57,560 nucleotides of DNA, from contig JABANP010000330.1 in the NCBI GenBank assembly GCA_013115135.1, positions 1 through 57,560 of the forward strand, in the 5' to 3' direction. Below the pieces are notes generated by a model that had not been told where the DNA came from, did no database searches, and saw only the letters and a program-made list of their open reading frames with translations. The DNA is from Perkinsus olseni. Lineage: Eukaryota; Perkinsozoa; Perkinsida; Perkinsidae. The position numbers were made by a program, and so were the translations under genes. Of the stretch, positions 21,353 through 30,619 are shown piece by piece. Position 1 is the first letter of the stretch. Every line of letters begins with the position of its first letter.

Positions 21353-23719
21353 TCAAGGCGACGAAACACCTGTAGATTCGAGCCAGTCCTTCACACGCTT
21401 TGCAATCCTCTTATGTGCAGTGCACGTGAAAGCATCTCCAAAGATGTCGTCAGGACCTATAGAAAACCTAGCAGAGTCCTTCTCAGCTGTAGTCTTTGGT
21501 GGTTTCCACGAACCATCCCTACACCTATCCAGACCAAGGACTATAAGGCTATTGCCTTCAACCTTTTCAACAAGGCTTAATGACAATTGATGTGAAGGAG
21601 CCAGCTTATCAAAGTCTGCTGCTTCCCGTATCACAAAGATCCACTGGCCGGGTCTTATTTCTGGAAAAGGGACCCCGCCAGGTACTTTGGATGTAGTAAT
21701 CCTTGCCAATAAGGCTTGGTGAGGTTGCACCGCATAATCAAACTCTTTCATGAACACATCTTCACGAAATGGCAGGAGCTGACCAACGGATACATAGTTA
21801 GGCTTACCATAAAGCTTATACAAGTATCTATTATCAGGGTGAACTGCTTCTATAGTAAACGGGCCCTGAATGACGCGTTTATTATCTATACGCCGAACAA
21901 GGCGGACTTTATCATCAGGATGAAATTGAAACCTAGGGGCTTTTTGAAAGACATCTCGAATCTCTGCATTTGCTGCTCTCTCATCCCGCCTTTGCCTGTA
22001 CTCCAGATACCTTTGCTTCAATGCTTCACCAACGACTAGTGGAGGCACGTCCATGTCCAAATCCAATCCCATGGTAAGAGTATGTGGCGAGAAACGACTC
22101 CCAATCAGAGTTGATTGATTATGAATCAGGCCGCTCAACAAACCAGATATATACCAGGGACTTGAAATCGAAGTGGCAAGATTAGCGGTAACAGTCTCTT
22201 TCACGGTACGTATTGCACCTTCTACAAGTCCCTGCGTTTCGGGCCGCCGGGGTATTCCGTATGGTAGAATAATCCCCCACGTTTCAGCAAACGTAGATAA
22301 CTCTTCACTGACATGAGCCCCTGCTTGATCAAGTTGTATCCTATGAGGGATACCATAAACTTGGAACCAGACCAGCAATCCCATTATCACGTCTAAGGCT
22401 GATGTGCTGCATGTAGGCAGAACCAACATAGCTCTCGATCCCTCATCTATTATAACCAAAAGATGCTTCATACCACCCGGGCAATGGGTATCCGTAGGTT
22501 TATAATAAGCCTCCATCGATCCAGTAAAATCTAACTGTATATTACTGAAACGTCCCATTCCCCTTCTAAAAACATATGGCTGAGGATTATAGGGTTCATA
22601 GGCCTTGCCTAGTTGGCACTGCTTGCAACCCTTGATCCATCGCGTTAGGTCCTTCACCATAGAAGGCCACCAAAAGCCATCCCTCTGCACATTCTCAATA
22701 GTGCGCGGAGCACCACGGTGCGTCCCAGTCTGCACATTCGTATGATATTTATAGAGAGCCCAGGCTCTGCTCCGCTTCGTTGGGAGAAAGATCATCCATG
22801 GAGTCTGACATTGCAAATCTCTATAGAGCAGGAGACCATTCTCCAGTTTAAACCTTTCGCCTGTCCTAGCTCCTTCGTAACAGAGACGTCTAATATCATC
22901 TGGATAAGGAGCACCCTTGGACAACCCTTCTACCAAGTACTTGAGGTTAATGTCATAAACCTTTTCCTGGGACGTAAAACAGTTGTCAGTTAAAGCTTTC
23001 CGGCAATGATCTAACACATCTTCCGTGTGTAGATCTGCAACTCCAGTCAAGCAATCCGCTTTCAAGTTGTCGTCACTAGTATTAGTGGAGGATGGACTAA
23101 ATGATGATAATGATGATGCCATGGAAATCATGGGATGAAAGGATGCCTCACTCCCTTCGAGTGGAACACCGATTTTGAACCTTCTGCTCGCTTGTGGCTT
23201 CGATGTATAAGTACAAATCAGCGAATCCGTAAAAGCAATACAGGATACTCCCTTTTCCCCTAACCGACTGTGCTTCTTTAACGGAGACTTTTTCGGCAGA
23301 GTAGGTTCCAATTCTCCCAACTTAGGGAGGAGTAGACTTCGCCTTGACAAACCATCTGCCACCGAATTCAAGGGACCAGGCAGGTACTTGATAGCAATTT
23401 CTATCCCATACTCTCGCTTTGCATATGATAGGAGTTCTGCTGCTTCATCGTGCATTCTATGGACCGCTTGTATATCATACCGCCTATTAAGAGAACTCAT
23501 ACTCCATGCCGTAGCTGTTGTATTATCACAATAGAGAGCTGCACCCTGCAGTCTCGTATCAGACTTTCCAAACTTCTGTAACCAGGATAATAAAAATTTG
23601 AGAGTTTTCAACAACCACGCAAATTCTTTCCTGTTTACATGCCATTTCTCTTCTTTACTACCGAACACTCCAGAGTGTTCTTCTAACAGAACTGTATCGG
23701 GATCCTCAGGTTTACTCAA
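21353..23719 (-). CDS. Retrotransposon RNase H (C-terminal part) and integrase
   Basis: The first about 130 residues continue the RNase H domain (ALYCDNTTATAWS; LPGPLNSVADGLSRRS). The zinc-binding HHCC motif follows (H and H in YHTNVQTGTHRG, then CKQC). The integrase core has D in IQLDFTG, D in RIQLDQAG and E in TQGLVEGAIR, the DDE triad that inserts the cDNA. A C-terminal domain with basic segments follows, plus a long tail to the stop at 21,353. The start is artificial: the frame is entered from the upstream ORF (stop at 23,716), where a one-base shift divides RNase H. All integrase residues are present. Confidence 0.88.
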   Translation of the reverse strand: MSKPEDPDTVLLEEHSGVFGSKEEKWHVNRKEFAWLLKTLKFLLSWLQKFGKSDTRLQGAALYCDNTTATAWSMSSLNRRYDIQAVHRMHDEAAELLSYAKREYGIEIAIKYLPGPLNSVADGLSRRSLLLPKLGELEPTLPKKSPLKKHSRLGEKGVSCIAFTDSLICTYTSKPQASRRFKIGVPLEGSEASFHPMISMASSLSSFSPSSTNTSDDNLKADCLTGVADLHTEDVLDHCRKALTDNCFTSQEKVYDINLKYLVEGLSKGAPYPDDIRRLCYEGARTGERFKLENGLLLYRDLQCQTPWMIFLPTKRSRAWALYKYHTNVQTGTHRGAPRTIENVQRDGFWWPSMVKDLTRWIKGCKQCQLGKAYEPYNPQPYVFRRGMGRFSNIQLDFTGSMEAYYKPTDTHCPGGMKHLLVIIDEGSRAMLVLPTCSTSALDVIMGLLVWFQVYGIPHRIQLDQAGAHVSEELSTFAETWGIILPYGIPRRPETQGLVEGAIRTVKETVTANLATSISSPWYISGLLSGLIHNQSTLIGSRFSPHTLTMGLDLDMDVPPLVVGEALKQRYLEYRQRRDERAANAEIRDVFQKAPRFQFHPDDKVRLVRRIDNKRVIQGPFTIEAVHPDNRYLYKLYGKPNYVSVGQLLPFREDVFMKEFDYAVQPHQALLARITTSKVPGGVPFPEIRPGQWIFVIREAADFDKLAPSHQLSLSLVEKVEGNSLIVLGLDRCRDGSWKPPKTTAEKDSARFSIGPDDIFGDAFTCTAHKRIAKRVKDWLESTGVSSP

Positions 23720-24348
23720 CAGGGTCGCAGACGAGATAAGTTCCCACAGCAGCCACCGCCCACATCACAAGCATCACAAAAACCCAGCAGATAATGATGA
23801 TCCGAAGGAACAGCTTTATGGTCGCACTTAACAAAATCGTCCGAGGCAACGTGAACCAGCTGTTCGAGTGCACTTCTCGTTTGTGGGCCAAACTTGTACT
23901 TCTTATCCCAGCCTTCAGTGGCTCGACCAAACCACGCACGCAGCTGGTTCATAACCAGACGAGCAGTTGCGTGACAATAGGTTGGGTCGAAGTATCGCCC
24001 ACATAAAGCAAAAGCTTGGCGCTTACTCATTGCAGACGGAACCAGAACTCTACTAGCATCTATAGTAGGGCAATCGATAGACAGTTCATTACTGTTCGAG
24101 AGTTTCCAGATTAAACCAAGGTGAGAGACATCCAAGTCGCTATCCAAGTGCGTCTTTTTCTTTTCTGGTATTTCTACCCCTAAAGAAGGAGCTATCCTAC
24201 ACAGGATAGCTTCAAACTTCCGTACTAGACTTTTTGTTCCCAGAACAAAAAAATCATCATAGTACGGGAGTATAGTGAGACCTGGCAGCACATCTAAGGA
24301 GCGTGCATTTTTCTTAGGCAAATTCAAAATTTTATCGTTTCTCGTCAA
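23716..24348 (-). CDS. Retrotransposon reverse transcriptase (palm, YYDD) and RNase H start
   Basis: This frame contains the catalytic YxDD box as LPYYDDFF, preceded by GLTI, then the thumb/connection segment and the beginning of RNase H (LLGFCDACDVGGG). It ends at a stop 23,716, while the continuing RNase H is in another frame, so one base has been gained or lost near 23,750 or a recoding site lies there. Its 5' edge is the junction with the inserted Tc1/mariner DNA; the motif A and B part of the same enzyme is on the other side (25,200-25,661). Confidence 0.85.
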   Translation of the reverse strand: MTRNDKILNLPKKNARSLDVLPGLTILPYYDDFFVLGTKSLVRKFEAILCRIAPSLGVEIPEKKKTHLDSDLDVSHLGLIWKLSNSNELSIDCPTIDASRVLVPSAMSKRQAFALCGRYFDPTYCHATARLVMNQLRAWFGRATEGWDKKYKFGPQTRSALEQLVHVASDDFVKCDHKAVPSDHHYLLGFCDACDVGGGCCGNLSRLRPC

Positions 24349-24349
24349 C

Positions 24350-25200
24350 TAAGGGGAGTTTAGAGCTGAAATTTCAACAAGATACAGATATTATCATGAT
24401 ACGTCACATGTTAAGTCAGAAAGGTCATATTCGAAACGGTTACTGATATATCAGGGCGAGCGAAAAAATCACCCCCGCGAACCGTGCAGATTCCTTAGGC
24501 AACACAACAGAACCACTGAGTTTTCTCTTAGAAATGGTTCAAACTTCATGGATCATGGCGAAATATGACCACCCTTGCATGCCAGAACGCGTGTGAGTCG
24601 GTCATCAACAGATCTCGTGAGTGCAAGGACCTCATCCGAGGAAATAGCCTTTGCAGCTTCCTGGATACCCCTCCACAGAGACTCGAGGTCGTTAAACTGC
24701 CTCCCTCCAGAGTACAACTTCCTAAGATGGGTCTACAACACATGAGCAAGTTCAAACAAGGTCTTACTTCTTCAAGATGCTCCAATACCGTTCAATCGGA
24801 TTTATATCCGGCGAATTAGGAGGCCAATTCATGAGCTTTCTGCCGGTAAATCCTTTCTTCTCGAGGTACTCCCTGGTAAACTTGCTGGCATGGGAGGGAG
24901 CATTGTCTTGCATGAATATCAGGTCGCGCTTGGCCGCCCTCCCGAGCTTCCGATACCATGGGAAGAAGCACTGGTCGAGAAGTTTAGTGTACCTGCGTGG
25001 CTCACTACTGCATCATCCTAGCCGTATGCTCTATCTCACTCTTGCGAGTTCATCTTCACTCCTTGTTGGACTCTCACGGGACCGACGACCTTCCCTCCGA
25101 TGATGCCGGCCCAAATCATGACACCACCTCCTCCCTGTTGACGCTTGGATCGGCTCGGACAAGCGGTACCATCCATAATCTAGATGTACAAGTAGCTGCG
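24350..25200 (-). mobile_element. 5'-truncated Tc1/mariner element nested in the retrotransposon
   Basis: The insert separates RT motif B from YYDD. It holds the C-terminal half of a mariner transposase and about 200 bases beyond its stop. The outer edge reads AAGGGGAGTTTAGAGC; I could not find its inverted partner at the other end, so the element is truncated at its 5' side. The right edge (about 25,150-25,200) is approximate. Confidence 0.75.
24552..25195 (-). pseudogene. Tc1/mariner transposase, C-terminal half, with two introns
   Basis: Readable segments are KRQQGGGGVMIWAGIIGG, FMQDNAPSHASKFT (second catalytic Asp), NWPPNSPDINPIERYWS (third catalytic acidic residue, Glu) and a C-terminal helix run ending at TGA 24,552-24,554. 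The frame is continuous only if two segments are removed: 24,993-25,039 (47 nt, GTGAG to GCAG) and 24,722-24,767 (46 nt, GTAAG to TTAG). Both are in phase and resemble host introns. The DNA-binding half and first catalytic Asp are missing, so no active enzyme is expected. The remnant looks little decayed. Confidence 0.8.
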
Positions 25201-25661
25201 ACCTCTCTGCCAAGCATGGCGGAGAGTACAGAGTTACAAAGGACCAATACTTGCGATGCGAGGGCACATGGTCCGTACCGCACTCCAAATATAACTCTAT
25301 TACTTAGATAACACCGGCCAACAGTTTTCACCCTTATGTACTTATCATGTGCCAATCGCACTTTATAAAAAGCACGGGACAAGTCTAGCACCGACAAGGC
25401 TGAACTCTCAGGGATCCATCTCGCTCTTATGAACTTTACAATATCATCAATGGCCCATCCGCTATAACTAGCGGCTCCCACTGAGTTATTGAAAGCGCGA
25501 GCATCCGAGCATGCTCTTACCTTCGTGGTAAGAGATTTTTGAGACAGTGGAAATGTGATTATTTCTACTGGTGACAGACACTCAGAACTCCTGGACGCCC
25601 CTCTGGTACTCTGCTTTTTCCGTATTTGTGAGGCCATTGTAGAGGTCGACGCTATAATCAT
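25190..25661 (-). CDS. Retrotransposon reverse transcriptase, fingers and motifs A-B
   Basis: The frame encodes the entry to RT: ACSDARAFN, motif A VLDLSRAFYKVRL (first catalytic Asp) and the motif B region VIFGVRYGPCAL. After about 25,195 the frame runs into the inserted transposon DNA, so the ORF's last residues are not RT. It overlaps the preceding ORF in another frame by about 80 bases. The start is therefore nominal, and translation presumably relies on frameshifting or the copy is defective. Confidence 0.82.
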
Positions 25662-27048
25662 ACCCGCTTAGGCTAGTCTCAGCATTATTCTCAGTAGTAT
25701 TAACCTCTACTTCAACAACGAGTGTTTGTTCTGAAGTATCTTTCACTTCATTTGGTTGAAGTCGTCTCACGCGATACCGATAGTCCTTGCCTCCAGGGCA
25801 CTGGTGCCACTTTCCTATCTGGTTGACAAGGTATGCTTCTGCTGCTCTTACTTGAGCTGTAAGACCAACATTCAACCCCCCTTGGTGATCGGCTACCGGA
25901 GGTGGGACAACAATTCGGACACCTATATCCTTTAGTTGTGTGAAGCTTAATATTAGATCAGCGTTAGGTAACTCATTAACGAGTAATAAATCAACTATTG
26001 GGCTATATCCCCCATAGCTGACCCTAGCCTGAACGAATTCATTAGTTTCCACGACCTTCCCATTCGCCACTCTGATTCTAGCAGGTGTGTGAAGATAGGA
26101 GCGATCCAAACACAGTCTATCACTAACATCTGATTGTATCAGTCCATGAGTAGAATAAGTATCCAGTCCTACTCTAAGTGGCAGTGTGCTTGTTGTATCA
26201 TCCACAGAAGATACGTTAGCCAGCACTACTAATACCCCCTCATTAACATCATCAACTGACGCAAGGCTGATCCTATAAGCAGAATCCGCACTTTGATTTT
26301 TGGTATTATCCTGAGACTTTTTCTCAGTGGTACCTTTACCATTATTATTAAGCATCTGTGGGCATTGAGCTACCTTATGACCTGAAGCTCCACACTTCAA
26401 GCATAGATTAGCTTGGCGTCGCTCTTGTAGAACATTACTAGAGACTCCCAGCTTTTGCGATAGTGTAGGTTGCTTGTCGCCTACTGGAGCCTGACCAGTA
26501 GAAGGAGCTGTAGGGGACTTTCCTGGAATAGACTGGGCTTGTTCATAAAAGGATTTCCCACTCTTGAAAGCATGCTGGTGATAGTGAGTTCGGCGGTGTT
26601 TTGGCCGTGGGATAACCTCCTCTTGCTGACCTTCCTCTCGGCCTGTCTTTCCCGAGCGAGAACTTGTAGTGTTAGTGGTCACAGCGGCAGTAGGCTTCTC
26701 CTTCTTGGTATAGTCAAACCTTTCTACACCAAAGTATTCGTCGATGGTACCACTACTATTGGCAGTCACAAAGTCTTGAAGTAAATCAATACAGGCTGTC
26801 TCAGACTTCGCCTTCTTCCCAATCCTCCGGGCGAGCTCATTCACACCAACATTACCCGCTACTGATTTGCATGAGCGTACAATCAGAGCCAGATTCTTCC
26901 TTCGCAAGGCAAAACTAAGCTTGATAGCGCTCATATCACCGCTTGCTTGATCACTAAGTGAGGAGAGACGAGCAGCCAACCTCCTCTCTTCGCTAAAAGC
27001 CTGCGTAAGTGGCAACCGTCGAAACCTCAAAGACGCCCATCTACCCAA
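25582..27048 (-). CDS. Retrotransposon Gag C-terminus (zinc knuckle) and protease
   Basis: This open frame of 488 residues has no natural ATG at its start and overlaps the end of Gag by 22 bases in the -1 frame. It has a basic low-complexity region, one zinc knuckle CLKCGASGHKVAQC (CX2CX4HX4C) and a retropepsin-like domain. In that domain the catalytic position reads GLDTYSTHGLI, where the family has D-S/T-G, and the later ILG-type motif reads LILSFTQL. A -1 frameshift from Gag is the simplest expression model, but I see no classical heptamer. Confidence 0.82.
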   Translation of the reverse strand: MGRWASLRFRRLPLTQAFSEERRLAARLSSLSDQASGDMSAIKLSFALRRKNLALIVRSCKSVAGNVGVNELARRIGKKAKSETACIDLLQDFVTANSSGTIDEYFGVERFDYTKKEKPTAAVTTNTTSSRSGKTGREEGQQEEVIPRPKHRRTHYHQHAFKSGKSFYEQAQSIPGKSPTAPSTGQAPVGDKQPTLSQKLGVSSNVLQERRQANLCLKCGASGHKVAQCPQMLNNNGKGTTEKKSQDNTKNQSADSAYRISLASVDDVNEGVLVVLANVSSVDDTTSTLPLRVGLDTYSTHGLIQSDVSDRLCLDRSYLHTPARIRVANGKVVETNEFVQARVSYGGYSPIVDLLLVNELPNADLILSFTQLKDIGVRIVVPPPVADHQGGLNVGLTAQVRAAEAYLVNQIGKWHQCPGGKDYRYRVRRLQPNEVKDTSEQTLVVEVEVNTTENNAETSLSGYDYSVDLYNGLTNTEKAEYQRGVQEF

Positions 27049-27809
27049 TAGAAGGACTGGGTTATTAATAATAACTTATTATCCCTGGGGGATTCAGCCT
27101 CTTGAAATTCCCTCCATCTCTTCACCAACACACGGTAGAGAGACTTTAGGACATCCAACCATTCCATAAAGTACTCATGAACCAACTCGGCATCATACCC
27201 ATCTTTACCAACTTCTTCACCAATTTTGCCCCAGAGTAGAAGCTTAGAGTCTATATCGACGTATTCCTCACCTTCTCCACTAGTCCTCACGAGCAGAGTG
27301 CGGAGCTTCTCTCTCAAGGCCGCATCCACGACAGTTTCTGGGAGATACGCAGCCAAACCAACCAATAATAACGGCCAATTCGGGCCTGACACCTTCGCGG
27401 TAGCAGAAGTCAACTTCTGGCGAAGGGCATCATAATTGAAGTTTGCATATCCTTCTTCCGGGCCAAAGGAGTCGTCTTTAGTGGCTAGAGGATGGCGTGC
27501 TAACTTGCATGCCGAATGAAACGCTGCTGGATCCGGGCCGACATCTTTTCCCGCAACCGAGTAGCTCAAACTAGCCCAAGCCACTGAACTCGACGCAATT
27601 CCTACAACTGCGAGCAACTGTCTATATGTAGACTCACTCTGCAGATGCCCCCACTGGCTATCCAAGTCTGTTTGACCATTTTCCTGGATAGAGGATAAAG
27701 CATCACGAACTCGTTTAGCTGGATTTGCTTGTAATACAACCGTAGCATTCGCAGTAGAGACGGATGATGCACCATGATTGGCCTTGGTCTTAGGAGCCAT
27801 AGTTAACAC
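27027..27809 (-). CDS. Retrotransposon Gag N-terminal part
   Basis: This is a 260-residue ORF. Two ATGs are possible, 27,809 and 27,800; both lie inside the 5' LTR, and the second gives MAPKTKAN. Codons continue from the LTR directly through the primer-binding site. The body is helical and acidic without cysteine motifs, as expected for a capsid-like Gag. It ends at 27,027 inside the next ORF. Confidence 0.8.
   Translation of the reverse strand: MLTMAPKTKANHGASSVSTANATVVLQANPAKRVRDALSSIQENGQTDLDSQWGHLQSESTYRQLLAVVGIASSSVAWASLSYSVAGKDVGPDPAAFHSACKLARHPLATKDDSFGPEEGYANFNYDALRQKLTSATAKVSGPNWPLLLVGLAAYLPETVVDAALREKLRTLLVRTSGEGEEYVDIDSKLLLWGKIGEEVGKDGYDAELVHEYFMEWLDVLKSLYRVLVKRWREFQEAESPRDNKLLLITQSFYWVDGRL
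27761..27774 (-). promoter_or_regulatory. Primer-binding site candidate
   Basis: Directly after the 5' LTR the element strand reads TGGTGCATCATCCG, the form expected for pairing with a tRNA 3' end that finishes in GATGCACCA. It lies inside the Gag reading frame. Neither tRNA gene in this window has a matching 3' end. Confidence 0.6.
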
Positions 27810-27929
27810 AACAGTAGGTAGTTTATCAGCAATTTAATACAACAAAAAACACAGCAAAGTTCAATAGCTAGCTAAACATCAAGCTTAAGAGCAGGGATTG
27901 TGTGCAGGTGTCTCCGGTAAACGCGTACA
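27775..27929 (-). repeat. 5' LTR
   Basis: 155 bp, TG...CA, identical by eye to the 3' LTR. It contains the Gag start codons near its downstream end. Flanking ATAT (27,930-27,933) matches 21,140-21,143. Confidence 0.93.
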
Positions 27930-28398
27930 ATATCATGGAGAACTTATTAAAGTGGGGCCGCCGACTGTCATAAGAGCACTTCCTCAGCCGATGCTATCAT
28001 GTGAAGCGTTCCTACACATGCCAGTGTTACACACGGATGCCGAAGGATCCCCGGCACAGCCGCGTCGTTTCTCACCGAGCTCGAGGAGTAAGCTACTCCG
28101 AGTAGCCCTTCGCTGATCATCGTAGATCCCGTAGAAGGGCCGACCAGCAATATTGAAGATCGTGTGTGGACATGCATAGCCATGAAAGATATGAGAAAGC
28201 CAACACCGCTGTTAGCAGAATACTTGCGGGATACCAGGCTATTCGAATCACCCTCGCCTCAAAACTCAATACACCACGAAAGTCAATGTAAGTGTCCAAA
28301 CATTGTTTGGACATTCGGTTGCCATATTGACAAACAAGGTATGAGAGACCTGTCTTCGGATCTGGTCTTGTTGTTTAACGCGTGCGGGCCATCCACTC

Positions 28399-28737
28399 TC
28401 AACTGGAAGCGGCGAGGGAGCATTCCGCATTGCCCTCACAAATGACTTTGATGTCACCCAGCTGGTCTGCTGCCGCTAGCAGGAATTTCTGCAGCGTTCT
28501 TGTCGGTACCGTTGCCTCGCTAGTCTCGACTATCTGTATTTTGATGGCGTCTAGGGTCTCGACTTTGACACGCGCGAGAAATTGAGGAATGCTGCGGCAC
28601 TCCTCGGGAAGCATATCGATGGTGCAACCAGCATCCCGTAGCGTTGCTGGGAGGTCGCGGACATCTATCATGGTCGAGTCAGTCATGCGCTCGATGCTGA
28701 TGAGACTCCGGCCATCTGCAAGCTGTCCATTTACCAT
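28399..28737 (-). CDS. Conserved 112-residue ORF, unit D copy
   Basis: This intact ORF is nearly identical in protein to 34,502-34,840 (differences include MVNGQLADGR for MMNEQLADSR and CRSIPQ for CRGVPQ). There is no signal peptide or membrane segment. A helical acidic C-terminal half (ADQLGDIKVICEGNAECSL) is visible. The family is not recognised. Conservation of the open frame between two duplicated units supports real coding, though a recent duplication could also keep a chance frame open. It is convergent with the secreted gene. Confidence 0.55.
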   Translation of the reverse strand: MVNGQLADGRSLISIERMTDSTMIDVRDLPATLRDAGCTIDMLPEECRSIPQFLARVKVETLDAIKIQIVETSEATVPTRTLQKFLLAAADQLGDIKVICEGNAECSLAASS

Positions 28738-29270
28738 GGATAATCAAAAAAAATGCCCACAACATTGGTGTGTTAACGCAAAAAATTCACCGTGAATCTC
28801 ATGATTTACTCAAACTGGTCGCGTGTACCGACTCATCGAGTAAGATGCGGAAAAGGTCGAAGTTTCGACCGTCCCCAGACTCCAGACGAGGCTCGTCTGA
28901 CGAGCTCTACCCTCCGGACTCACGGACCTGTTGATAATTAACGTGACGAGCGGCTCGCAGCTAGAACCATGAAACCGCAATTTGGGTACTTGATGAAGGA
29001 TTGAGCTACGTGTATTGATTCGTTACGAATCATTCGTATTGCCGCATCATTAGTTATTGTGGTGTCCCTTTCACAAGTATGTTACAGTGCTTTATATCAC
29101 TCTCGTGGCGCGCGCGGGTTCTGATGTGTAGCTACTGTATAAGCTATCGATTATTGATTCGGTACGCATACACAGGGTTTTCGAGGAATAAGCTTCTGGC
29201 TTTCTCCATTCTCTGTCGAGTTCAGAGTCGGGGTCTTATCGAACCACAACACTACGGACGCTCACGATGG

Positions 29271-29383
29271 ACCGAACCGACAGACCTGGGAGAGATCGTG
29301 GAAGTCTGGGGTTTTCCCAAAGACGGTTCGCTGACCTCCGTCGAGTACAAAGTCGCCGAGTCGATCGGCTGGAAGCTCTAATA
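29271..29383 (+). other. Conserved short coding-like tail, copy in unit D
   Basis: The frame TDLGEIVEVWGFPKDGSLTS runs to AESIGWKL and a stop; it matches 18,385 and 35,124. The longer ORF that contains it (from 29,079) has no similarity upstream. Confidence 0.4.
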
Positions 29384-29639
29384 AGTCTGCTGCAACCTCA
29401 CGTCGGTAAACCTAGTACGGATGATCGAGATGGACAGTCATGTGCACTATAGTGACAACATGATGACGCCTATAGTGTTAGCTATGTTACAGCTACAGCC
29501 TGGTTCAGTACTACTCAGCTCTTACAGACCGTGCATTTTCGATAAGCAAAACAGAAATTTAATCAGTTCTTCGCTATTATTCTACTTATGAATTAAAATC
29601 GAACACCCGTGAACTCAGTACACTGCCACTAATCATATA

Positions 29640-29950
29640 TCTGACACGACAGCAGCAGGGGTAATGCGAAGGCAACCTGTGCCGTGGCCGAAGAAGGTAC
29701 CACAAATGGCACGCGCGTTTCGCTAGGCACAAGTTGCCTCTCGAAGGCGTCGGTCGAAAAACTGAGAGCGTCATCGAGCACCTGATAGCTCGAGCCGGCG
29801 CTCAAGGCACTAGCTTGCTAGCGCGGGACTCCCGCAGCGGGAAGCACAGCTGGGACACCGAGTGTCCCGTTGTGCGCTCAACATGACACAGCATCTCTCC
29901 GCGCCGGTTTTAACTAAAATAAATCACTCGTTTATTCGGTGAATTGCACG
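29640..29950. repeat. Dispersed repeat, copy 1
   Basis: About 300 bases are diverged from but clearly related to 49,678-49,945. They share GGCACAAGTTGCCTCTCGAA, CACTAGCTTGCTAGCG-like and GCATCTCTCCGC with CCGGTTTTAAC. No ends or coding sequence were defined. Confidence 0.65.
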
Positions 29951-30619
29951 AAGTCAATCACTGATTATTAGCAGAATCTTTGGCAGCCAACTCTGTACAT
30001 CGACTGATTTGTAATTAGTAGGAATCAGCCTAGTAGTTTGTCCTCGCAGAAACTCAATCCAGTCCTTAATCTGGCTCTCAACTCATTCCAGGCCTACAAG
30101 GCATTCCACCTCGTCCAGTCAGGCACTTTCGATACTGCGATCCTGCTCACCTGCCGCTCTTCAATTACATGATTACTAAGCATACCCTTTACTTTTGTAC
30201 TTTGTTGAACAAAGTTTGTTCCCTCCGACAGGAAGTTCCTATCATGAAAATTTCTTACACCATTGTATTATATTGCCATTGTACTCTCTGAGTCAGAGAC
30301 TCTGACCATTTACCTAGCATAATTTACAATCGCAACAAGTACGAGTCTGGCCGGCGGCAAGACCCGTCGAAGCTGATCGCCCAGTAACTGGACCCTAGTT
30401 CCGTGGTACGCAAGCACAGTCGATGCCTCAGCACCAGAGTGCCTCGCTGCGGTGACACTAGCGTCTCGGCGAATATGCACACCCGCGCTCGGCTGTGTAT
30501 ATTGTGTGGCTCAACGGGGTGAGCGAAAGAACATGATCTCTTTCCTGGAAGCGCTCAGCTCCCGAAACATTGGTCTTCGTGCGACCTCGGTTGTTCCAGT
30601 GGTCTTCCTTTGCTATTAT

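Larger units (their letters stand above)
21144..27929 (-). mobile_element. Ty3-type LTR retrotransposon, with nested DNA transposon
   Basis: The 6,786-bp element is transcribed on the minus strand from the LTR at 27,775-27,929 to the LTR at 21,144-21,298. Both LTRs are 155 bp, begin TG and end CA in that orientation, and look identical. ATAT flanks both sides, consistent with a 4-bp target duplication. The order is Gag, a zinc-knuckle and protease ORF, reverse transcriptase, RNase H, integrase, which is the Ty3 order. Lesions are frame changes between ORFs and an insertion of Tc1/mariner DNA inside reverse transcriptase. It sits in the 3' flank of duplicated unit D. Confidence 0.92.
27930..29430 (+). 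repeat. Right part of unit D 3' flank
   Basis: It continues the flank interrupted at 21,143. The CTTCCTCAGCCGATGCTATC stretch seen at about 3,120 reappears here immediately after the element. It contains the 112-residue ORF (28,399-28,737, minus) and the conserved tail (29,271). Confidence 0.75.

Noticed and set aside
27034..27080. Classical -1 slippery heptamer at the Gag overlap
   Set aside because: The overlap contains AT-rich TTA repeats but no X-XXY-YYZ heptamer in the Gag frame, so I do not mark a site.
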